A stretch of 60,981 bases of DNA, from positions 1 through 60,981 of the forward strand of contig CAMAZY010000016.1 of NCBI GenBank assembly GCA_945863885.1. The letters run 5' to 3'. This DNA is from an uncultured Clostridia bacterium. Lineage in GTDB: Bacteria > Bacillota > Clostridia > Oscillospirales > Acutalibacteraceae. Below the pieces are notes generated by a model. It was not told where the DNA came from and ran no database searches. It saw nothing but the letters and a program-made list of their open reading frames with translations. Positions 52,439-59,388 of the stretch are shown in pieces (the stretch's first letter is position 1; every line of letters begins with the position of its first letter). A program made the translations under genes and the position numbers.

Positions 52439-55400
52439 TTAAACCTCCGTTTCTATGAGATTTTGCCAAGACAAGTTTTGTTTTCCTTCAATCTCAATCC
52501 AAGAGAAAGAGCGAATTGCTCTTGTCATAGCAACATACAATACACGGGTTTCCTCGCGGCTTTTTTCAGATTTTTCAATTTCTTCATCATAATAATCGTT
52601 TTTAATTGTTTCACCCGAACCACGCACGTGCAAACTATAACCGATTTTATAGCGTTCTTTATCTTTTTGGGTGCTCACATGTAACTGCGTACTCTTGATG
52701 TAATCTATTGATGCAGAACAAAACGGCATAATTACATGACCATACTCAAGGCCTTTAGACTTGTGAACGGTAATACATTGAATCGGTATATCATCATTTT
52801 CGTTTGTTGGGGGCGTTCTGCTGTCAACGGAAACTTGAGATACAATACTGTTATACAAAAACTCTTGAAGCGTATTTATAGTTAGCCTATCAATGTTACA
52901 AGCATTGATAATTTGCTCAAATAGCAAGTCCACATTAAGTTGATAGTAATGTTGTTTCCAAGCATCAGAGCTGTATTGTTTCCAAGGTTCCAAGATGCTA
53001 TATATCTTTCTAAGAACTTGAAGAACAGGTTGTGTTCGCAAGATAGAAATTATGTGCTCCCAATCGCGATTCTCGTTTCTTTTATCAACGAGAATCTTAT
53101 TCATAAATTCTATCAAATAGTTGATTTGGTCTTTTTCATCTGCTTCGCCTAACCAAGAATTTTTCTTGATTTTAGAACGAATTTCAAAAAAATTCGATTT
53201 AGGAATATCGAGAGAGAAAAAGTTGGAGGAAACAAGTGTATAGAGATAGTCTGCTTCATCAAAATGAACCAAGGCATTAACCAACGTCATCATATCCAAA
53301 GCAGGCTGTGACATATACAAATCACCGCCGGTATTTGTCTGAACGCTTATTCCAAATTTGGCGCACTCAGTCCTTACCATATCGGCTTGCCAATTTTCGC
53401 GCACCAATATAGCGATACTCTTTTCCTTGGGAGAAAATTTCTTACCCTTTTTATTTTCTTCCCAATCAATACGTTTTTGGATTCTTCTGATTTCTTCGAC
53501 AAGTTTCGGGATTCTTTGACTTTCATTTGTTGCAGTTAAACACTTGAAAAAACGTGTTTTATCTGCAAGATATTCGCCATTGTAATCTTTGGTTCCAATA
53601 AGTCGATCTTCATCGACATCGTATGTTAATAATTCATCTTCACGCTTGCCCCATATAGAGAAGGATTTGTCAAATATTTCAAGAAGATGTACATCGGTCC
53701 TATAGTTTCTTTGAAGCGAATATTCTTTCCAAACATCTTTGTTTTCGCTGATTTTTAATTGGTCAAATGCTTTTTCTTTTGCACCGCGGAAACGATAAAT
53801 ACATTGTTTAATATCGCCGACAACGAACAAACGATAGTCAAGCAATTCCGATATACGTAGTAACGATTCAATCTGTGAATCATCAGTGTCTTGAAATTCA
53901 TCAACAAACATGAATTGTTGTGCTTTCCTATCTTTTTTGAGTTCACGAATTCTATTAGCACTTTCAGGGTCGCTTATAAAACGATTTAAAAGCGACATCA
54001 TAGAACTCAAATGAATTTTATTATCATTAAGCAACTCTTCAAAATACTCGCGTTCTACCGCAGGGATAACACTTGCCAAAAGTTCGTGTAACTCTTTGTG
54101 TGAATTGTCGTCTAATAAATTGCCAAAGTCTTGTGCTTCAATAGAGCCTACATCAACACTCTTACTATGCAACTTGCTTATAAAATCGAGTATGCTATCT
54201 CTTATGGCATATATAGGCATACCCAATTTAGCGACATAGTCTTTTCCGTATTCACGGCTTAATTTTTTAACGTGAGCATCAAGCAAGTCTGAAATCTTTT
54301 TTCTTCTATAAAACTCGCTTGAAGTGATACTTAAATCTATTCCATAGCCAAAAGAGGTTCCAAGTTGTGCGATTAGCTCTTTTGCGTATGAATGAATGGT
54401 GCTGATTTGCATATCATCAACACGTGAAATCATATGGAGATACTCTGATTTGGATGTAATCAAATAGCAGTTGCGAAAATAGGTTTTGATTTTTTCTTCC
54501 ATTTGGTCTGCCGCTTCGTTAGTAAATGTAATCATAACTATACGGTCAGCCATCTTTTGTAAAGGAACATTTTGAGAATAGCAAATATAACCTATACGAG
54601 AAATCATAGTATGGGTTTTTCCCGTACCGGCACCGGCACGAATGACTATATTCTTTTCGGGCGATGTATGTTCAACTAAATACTGCTCTCTATTAAATTG
54701 ACTTACTTTCTCTAAGATTTTCAACCACTTTTCTTGTTGAGAATTCAGTTCGCCATTCACAACACAAAATGAGGATAATTTTGTGTCGATTGTTGTCGCA
54801 ACACTCAAGGAACAGTTAAAGCCCATAAAGCCATTGGATATATCCGCCATATCGGGAATATGTGTAACATCATCTTCAAAAGATAATTCAATATTATCTC
54901 TGTTACGTTTTAAACCGCGCAAATTCAATCCATTGTCAATAGATTTAATAACAGACTTCATTTGTTGCTGAGTTGAAAAAACGCCAAAGATTTTACAGCC
55001 GGAAAAATACTGCTCGGTGATTTCTTTTAATACTGCTGAGGACACGGTTGTTTCAGCATCAAAATAATAAAAACGAGAATAATCGTATTGATGATATTTA
55101 AACGACTTTGTATTGGCGGTTTCTGTTTCTTGCTTTTCTTCTTCATCTAAGTCAATATCGGTTTCAAATAAATTCCGCACTTCAAGCATAGTTCTATGGT
55201 CGAAATCGTCACGATTCCAATTACTTACTTCGCGGAGAGCTTGGTCTAATTTGTTATATAAAGCAACCTTGCTTTCAAGGTCTTCTTTCAGTATAGTAAA
55301 CTTTTCTTCCATAACCACGTCCAAACGAAGGTGGTTATAATAATTCTTTGATACTTGAGGAAGGCAAACCATTTGATAAACGAGGGGAAATTTATTTATA

Positions 55401-55720
55401 TTCTGCTTTATGTATCTGTCTAAAGAGAAACGATAACCTCTTGCTTGCTTTTGAGGGTTGGCACAGATTTCACCATCTTCGGTTTGAACTACAACATACT
55501 CGTTGTTTTCAACACGTAAAATATTTTCCTCGCGCCATCCTTTAAGCTCGACAACAAGAATGCCCTTATTAGGCATAAGGATACATATATCAAATTCGCG
55601 ACCGAAAATTTGACGATTCCAATAAATGATATTAGTGTCATCTAAATACTCAGTCACTTTGGAAATAAAATAGTTTTCGCCAAAGTTTTCAGTATTGCCA
55701 CTCCCAATTAGTCTTGCCAT
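52439..55720 (-). CDS. NERD-domain UvrD/AddA-like helicase
   Basis: A 1,093-residue superfamily 1A helicase. The N-terminal NERD nuclease-related domain shows Asp44, Glu58 and Lys60 (REFDICIL...VVELKGW). The helicase follows with Walker A AGAGTGKTH (about 362-370), TFTNEAADQM, FVDEFQDTDDSQ (motif II), VGDIKQCIYRFRGA (III), QRNYRTD (IV), HKSKGLEYGHVI (V) and YVAMTRA (VI). GAGGAGAG precedes the ATG. Directly followed by the AddB-like/PIN gene, it forms an AddAB-like pair in which NERD and PIN replace the standard nuclease domains. Its likely role is processing of DNA ends in defence. Confidence 0.85.
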   Translation of the reverse strand: MARLIGSGNTENFGENYFISKVTEYLDDTNIIYWNRQIFGREFDICILMPNKGILVVELKGWREENILRVENNEYVVVQTEDGEICANPQKQARGYRFSLDRYIKQNINKFPLVYQMVCLPQVSKNYYNHLRLDVVMEEKFTILKEDLESKVALYNKLDQALREVSNWNRDDFDHRTMLEVRNLFETDIDLDEEEKQETETANTKSFKYHQYDYSRFYYFDAETTVSSAVLKEITEQYFSGCKIFGVFSTQQQMKSVIKSIDNGLNLRGLKRNRDNIELSFEDDVTHIPDMADISNGFMGFNCSLSVATTIDTKLSSFCVVNGELNSQQEKWLKILEKVSQFNREQYLVEHTSPEKNIVIRAGAGTGKTHTMISRIGYICYSQNVPLQKMADRIVMITFTNEAADQMEEKIKTYFRNCYLITSKSEYLHMISRVDDMQISTIHSYAKELIAQLGTSFGYGIDLSITSSEFYRRKKISDLLDAHVKKLSREYGKDYVAKLGMPIYAIRDSILDFISKLHSKSVDVGSIEAQDFGNLLDDNSHKELHELLASVIPAVEREYFEELLNDNKIHLSSMMSLLNRFISDPESANRIRELKKDRKAQQFMFVDEFQDTDDSQIESLLRISELLDYRLFVVGDIKQCIYRFRGAKEKAFDQLKISENKDVWKEYSLQRNYRTDVHLLEIFDKSFSIWGKREDELLTYDVDEDRLIGTKDYNGEYLADKTRFFKCLTATNESQRIPKLVEEIRRIQKRIDWEENKKGKKFSPKEKSIAILVRENWQADMVRTECAKFGISVQTNTGGDLYMSQPALDMMTLVNALVHFDEADYLYTLVSSNFFSLDIPKSNFFEIRSKIKKNSWLGEADEKDQINYLIEFMNKILVDKRNENRDWEHIISILRTQPVLQVLRKIYSILEPWKQYSSDAWKQHYYQLNVDLLFEQIINACNIDRLTINTLQEFLYNSIVSQVSVDSRTPPTNENDDIPIQCITVHKSKGLEYGHVIMPFCSASIDYIKSTQLHVSTQKDKERYKIGYSLHVRGSGETIKNDYYDEEIEKSEKSREETRVLYVAMTRAIRSFSWIEIEGKQNLSWQNLIETEV

Positions 55721-55752
55721 AATGCTCTCCTCGTTTTAAAAGATACGGTCTT

Positions 55753-56733
55753 TTAGTTTAGATTTTCAAGTGATACTTTTAGCATTTCTTCGTACTTGTC
55801 TTTTACTTCTTGTGGGGCCTTAATTTTTACAAGTCCCCCAAAGCCAAAAACCCAACTATAAAAAACATGACTTGTCGCTACATTTACAACTACTCTAAAT
55901 GAAGTCATATCGTTAGCGTATGTTGTAACATCTTTTCCGAAACGGTCAATGATTGAATCCATAACGCTATTATCGCAGATGAGTTCAACGTCACAGTGCT
56001 CACTATTATACATACGGAACGTTGTATTAAGATAGTTGTTGATGTCAAATCCCTTTGGCGGTTCAACCGCAGGTTCATCAAGGATTTTAGGACAACAAGC
56101 AATTCTATCCACTCTAAAACTGCCGATACGTTGCTGATAATCAAAAACACCAATCACATAATAATAATCGCCATTCCACACCAAATGCAACGGGGTGAAA
56201 ATAAACGGTTCTCCATTTCTTTTGAGTTGTTGTTCTTTCCGCACGTTGTATTGGAAATATTGAAATGATATTTTCTTCTTTTGATTTATTGCATCGTTAA
56301 TCGTATCAACGATAATATATATTTTTTCGTTACCGGGTTTAATCTTGCCTTCGGCAGTTAAGTTTCGGCGTAATTCTGCCGACTTGTTCTCACCTGCAAG
56401 AGAAGATAATTTCTCCACAAGCTCCGCACTTTTCTTGGCCGTGATAAATTTAGAGGATTCAACCGCATCGATAAGTAATTTAATCTCTGCCACATCAAAT
56501 TGTCGGCTTATCAAATTATAACGGTTTTGCGTGGACTTGATTTCTTGAATATCCATACCAAAACGCTGTAATAACTCAATGTCCGCCTTTATGGTTTGGC
56601 GATGCGATTTGATACCATATTGTTCTTCCAATATTTTCATTATCTGTGCAGTCGTCAGATAATGCTCCTCATCGGTCAACTCAGTCAATATCTTACCGAT
56701 ATAAAGCGGTCTAATTTTTGCATCGTTATCCAA
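55753..56733 (-). CDS. WYL-domain transcriptional regulator
   Basis: A 326-residue regulator with an N-terminal winged HTH (LTTAQIMKILEEQYGIKSHRQTIKADIELL, ~25-55) and a WYL domain in the middle (~135-225; FTPLHLVWNGDYYYVIGVF), then a WCX-like C-terminal domain. WYL proteins often control phage-defence operons, as BrxR and CapW do, sensing a nucleic-acid or nucleotide ligand. GGAGG precedes the ATG; the UvrD-like gene starts 32 bp downstream. It probably controls the island. No obvious terminator separates it from the upstream genes. Confidence 0.88.
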   Translation of the reverse strand: MDNDAKIRPLYIGKILTELTDEEHYLTTAQIMKILEEQYGIKSHRQTIKADIELLQRFGMDIQEIKSTQNRYNLISRQFDVAEIKLLIDAVESSKFITAKKSAELVEKLSSLAGENKSAELRRNLTAEGKIKPGNEKIYIIVDTINDAINQKKKISFQYFQYNVRKEQQLKRNGEPFIFTPLHLVWNGDYYYVIGVFDYQQRIGSFRVDRIACCPKILDEPAVEPPKGFDINNYLNTTFRMYNSEHCDVELICDNSVMDSIIDRFGKDVTTYANDMTSFRVVVNVATSHVFYSWVFGFGGLVKIKAPQEVKDKYEEMLKVSLENLN

Positions 56734-56799
56734 TCCAAGTCCTCCTCTCTAAAATAAAGTTATGTAAGTTTAAATTATTTGCGTATAACATCAACCTTG

Positions 56800-56943
56800 T
56801 TAGTTGTCTTTGCGTTCGTCAATTGCTGACTTCGCGAATAAACTAGTGATAATAAACGCTATTGTCGCAAGCGGTTTTTTAGCTTTACTCGCACCCTCTA
56901 CGATTTTGAAGCCTTTTTTTATTGTCCTTTTAGGCTTTTCCAT
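56800..56943 (-). CDS. 47-aa membrane-type micropeptide
   Basis: ATG at 56943 lies one base after the stop codon of the 345-aa gene (TGA-A-ATG), with GGAGG 8 nt upstream inside that gene, so translation is strongly supported. The 47-residue peptide has a basic N terminus (EKPKRTIKKGFKIVEGASKAKK), a short hydrophobic helix (PLATIAFIITSLFAKSAI) and a charged tail ERKDN. Possibly membrane-associated. No family recognised; it could act with the 345-aa protein. Confidence 0.7.
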   Translation of the reverse strand: MEKPKRTIKKGFKIVEGASKAKKPLATIAFIITSLFAKSAIDERKDN

Positions 56944-56944
56944 T

Positions 56945-57982
56945 TCACAGCGCCTCCAACAGTTTTTGTCCGGATATTTCTAATTCGATTACATCATTCT
57001 CTTTGTGAGCAAAAAGCTTTTGAGAAGCATCTTTTATCTGAAGCATATATTGGTCCGGATTCTTATACCACGAATCTTCAATATCTTCTACATAAATAGC
57101 TTCTGCATTTACAAGTTTACTCAGCAGTTCGTTATCTAAGAGTTCGGGGCAAGGGCAAAAGATATCCTCGTAAGAAGATTCTTCGCCTAAAAATGCGTAT
57201 GCATATCCTAATAATTGCGTTGCTGCAAGATAGTAGCTTACAAGTTCTTCGATACGGTCATAAGCTTCTGTTACTCTTTCTAAATAAGTTTTATCTTTTG
57301 CAATTTCCCATGCAATTTTCACATCACCATGAGGAAGCATCGGCATATCTTTTAAGGCTTTGATTATGGTAGATTGAAGTTGACCTCTAACCTTGTTAAG
57401 TTCCGTAATAGCATTGATAGCTAAGCCCTTACGCACTTCATCGTTTTTGGCATCGCTCATTTGAGCCATTTGCTGATGCATACCAATAATGCTCCCAAAA
57501 AGGTCTTGGTCATGACCTTCTTGCAAGGCAATTACTCTTTCTCTCACATCGTTGATAACCTCTGTCATTTGAGCCATCTGTTGTTGAACTGCGAGAGTTG
57601 CTATATTTGATGCCATATCAACCGATTTACTCATTTGTTCGATGTTTACGTGACCTTGTATTCTGTTTTTTCCATTCACAAGAACACCTAAGTTTTCACC
57701 GGTTTTTGAATCAGTCATAAAATCCAACAGTCCGGCATCAAAAGCACCATCCAATTTTCGAGGAATTTTCGCCACATAAATTGTTTCCTTATTTATGATT
57801 GCTTCAGCTTTCTTACGTATTGCATCTCCTTCTAAAGATTGCGAAATCAAGCTCAATGCTTTTTCCTCAGTGATGTTAGCAAGGGCGTTTGTAATGGACT
57901 CTTTTAGTTTTATAGGGAGCGTTTTTTGTGCTTCATATTCAACAATAGAAGAATCTGTTTTTTTAATCAACTTTTTACTCAT
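56945..57982 (-). CDS. Unknown 345-aa protein of the defence operon
   Basis: A soluble 345-residue protein, mostly helical, that I do not recognise. It has a Lys-rich N terminus (MSKKLIKKTDSSIVEYEAQ), a Gln/Met-rich helical section with QQMAQMTEVINDVRERV and the related HQQMAQMSDAKNDEVRK about 50 residues later, and an acidic C-terminal half containing CPCPELLDNELL. No transmembrane helix, Walker or nuclease motif is seen. GAGGAT precedes the ATG, 27 bp after the XRE gene. Its place at the head of the operon, between an XRE regulator and a micropeptide, suggests a sensor or inhibitor role, but this is only positional. Confidence 0.7.
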   Translation of the reverse strand: MSKKLIKKTDSSIVEYEAQKTLPIKLKESITNALANITEEKALSLISQSLEGDAIRKKAEAIINKETIYVAKIPRKLDGAFDAGLLDFMTDSKTGENLGVLVNGKNRIQGHVNIEQMSKSVDMASNIATLAVQQQMAQMTEVINDVRERVIALQEGHDQDLFGSIIGMHQQMAQMSDAKNDEVRKGLAINAITELNKVRGQLQSTIIKALKDMPMLPHGDVKIAWEIAKDKTYLERVTEAYDRIEELVSYYLAATQLLGYAYAFLGEESSYEDIFCPCPELLDNELLSKLVNAEAIYVEDIEDSWYKNPDQYMLQIKDASQKLFAHKENDVIELEISGQKLLEAL

Positions 57983-58009
57983 AATCTATCCTCATTGAGT
58001 TATTTTCAA

Positions 58010-58213
58010 TTAGTCTTCATAAACTTCCATTAAATCGCCAATATCACAATGAAAGACTTTACATAGGCGCAACATTACTTCCATTTGTACCGGCTCATCC
58101 TTGTTAAGTTTGGTCATCGTATAAGCAGAGATTTCGGCAGCCTTTGCCAAATGACCTTTTTTCATCTTATTTTGCTTCATAAGCTTCCAAAGTTTATCGT
58201 AACTAATCGCCAT
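58010..58213 (-). CDS. Short XRE/Cro-type HTH regulator
   Basis: A 67-residue Cro/C1 protein: YDKLWKLMKQNKMKKGHLAKAAEISAYTMTKL contains the HTH, with the usual ending CKVFHCDIGDLMEVYED. GGGAGGAAA precedes the ATG. It is the first gene after a sigma-A promoter at 58276-58304 and leads the long defence operon, so it may regulate that operon together with the WYL protein. Confidence 0.88.
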   Translation of the reverse strand: MAISYDKLWKLMKQNKMKKGHLAKAAEISAYTMTKLNKDEPVQMEVMLRLCKVFHCDIGDLMEVYED

Positions 58214-58275
58214 AAGATTTCCTCCCGTTCTTGAAAGTCACGACTAATGCAACAAAGTGCAAATATACAAAATAC

Positions 58276-58304
58276 ATTATACTACAAAATCTTATCAAAT
58301 ACAA
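58276..58304 (-). promoter_or_regulatory. Promoter heading the long defence operon
   Basis: On the minus strand TTGTAT (58299-58304), a 17-bp spacer and TATAAT (58276-58281) lie 63 bp before the XRE gene. Confidence 0.8.
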
Positions 58305-58389
58305 GGACTTTCGACGAAAATCAAGCGAAAATGATATGTAGGTGATGACTATATCCATCACCACGATACATTTCCAAATAAAAATACAA

Positions 58390-58417
58390 AAATGGCACCC
58401 CAAACGGGATGCCATTT
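58390..58417 (-). terminator. Terminator after the 114-aa gene
   Basis: A stem AAATGGCA.CCC/GGG.TGCCATTT is followed on the minus strand by TTTTGTATTTTT, just after the stop codon at 58421. Confidence 0.85.
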
Positions 58418-58420
58418 TCT

Positions 58421-58765
58421 TTACCATAATATCGGTGGTGGTGTCTTTTCCTCGATTTTTCTTATAATTTCAAAGACATACAAAGAATTATCCGTCGTGA
58501 TTTTTAGTTCATTCTCAACGAACTCATATTCATCATTCGAGGAAACCATACCTTTTTCATAAATCAGTTCATTCTCATCGTTAATAGGATGCCATTGGAA
58601 AAATTGACGTTCACCGAGTTTTACTATAAAAATCCGTCCAATAAGACCAATATATTTTTTTCGCCAAGTTGTTTTATGGTCTATCATATGTTTCGATTTT
58701 GATGATTTGTAAATAACATCTGCACACTCAAATATGGATAACTCTAAATCATTAACATATAGCAT
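58421..58765 (-). CDS. Unknown 114-aa protein paired with an RHH gene
   Basis: ATG 58765 is chosen because it lies 5 bp after the upstream stop; the frame extends ten codons further. The 114-residue product is beta-rich and acidic (LGERQFFQWHPINDENELIYEKGM...ITTDNSLYVFEII) with no recognised domain. It is co-transcribed with the ribbon-helix-helix gene, the layout of a toxin-antitoxin or regulator-effector pair, but no toxin fold is identifiable. Confidence 0.6.
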   Translation of the reverse strand: MLYVNDLELSIFECADVIYKSSKSKHMIDHKTTWRKKYIGLIGRIFIVKLGERQFFQWHPINDENELIYEKGMVSSNDEYEFVENELKITTDNSLYVFEIIRKIEEKTPPPILW

Positions 58766-58770
58766 ATTTG

Positions 58771-59211
58771 TTATTTGCCTTCTCTTACAGACCAATCAAT
58801 TACATATACAGCCGCGCGATGATTAAACTTTAATGTCTTATTTCCGTTTTTGTCCAATGTATATGCGCGTGATATACCTTTGATACCAACAGTTCTTTCA
58901 AGCTCATTAAAGGCCTTACCTATTCTTGCCTTTAATGTTGACGGTTTAATTTTACCGTCACAAATTTCTGACATACCGATTGCATTATAAGTATCTAAAT
59001 CGAACAAAGAAAATTCGGTTTGTTCTCTTGGGAGTGTATCAATTTCATCAAGCAGTTTCTTTATAAATTCACTATAATCAATAGTTTCTTTTATAAACAA
59101 TTTTTCAAGAGTTTCAACCGCAACTAAGTTTACAGGTATGTTCTTTTTATTGGCTTCAGTTTGAAGCGCCGCAAACAATTCATCTGTTATCGTTAAGTTA
59201 ATTCTCGGCAT
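58771..59211 (-). CDS. Ribbon-helix-helix DNA-binding protein
   Basis: A 146-residue protein. The N terminus is a typical RHH/CopG motif: PRINLTITDELFAALQTEA then the second helix. A C-terminal ~90-residue domain of unknown type follows, ending FNHRAAVYVIDWSVREGK. AAGGAGGTG precedes the ATG. A near-consensus promoter lies 87 bp upstream. RHH proteins repress their own operons and often act as antitoxins; pairing with the 114-aa gene would fit, but is unproven. Confidence 0.75.
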   Translation of the reverse strand: MPRINLTITDELFAALQTEANKKNIPVNLVAVETLEKLFIKETIDYSEFIKKLLDEIDTLPREQTEFSLFDLDTYNAIGMSEICDGKIKPSTLKARIGKAFNELERTVGIKGISRAYTLDKNGNKTLKFNHRAAVYVIDWSVREGK

Positions 59212-59297
59212 AATGTATTCACCTCCTTATAGTTTCACAGAGAAATACTGTGCAACGACGTCTTTTTGCAACGAGTATTGTTCTACTATGTAATTCT

Positions 59298-59326
59298 ATT
59301 ATAACGAGGGTTATTCTAATAGTCAA
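59298..59326 (-). promoter_or_regulatory. Promoter of the RHH gene pair
   Basis: On the minus strand TTGACT (59321-59326), a 17-bp spacer and TATAAT (59298-59303). Confidence 0.88.
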
Positions 59327-59351
59327 GTGTTTTTTTTAAATTTTCCAAAAT

Positions 59352-59384
59352 AAAAAAGATGCCATCCCAAAACGGGGTGGCATC
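59352..59384 (-). terminator. Terminator after the CHAP hydrolase gene
   Basis: A stem GATGCCA.CCC/GGG.TGGCATC is followed on the minus strand by TTTTTTATTTT, 4 bp after the stop codon. Its stem is nearly the same as that at 58390-58417. Confidence 0.88.
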
Positions 59385-59388
59385 AATG

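Noticed and set aside
58203-58427. 74-codon hydrophobic frame upstream of the XRE gene
   Set aside because: It overlaps the promoter and leader of the XRE gene, has no ribosome site and no repeat or family pattern.
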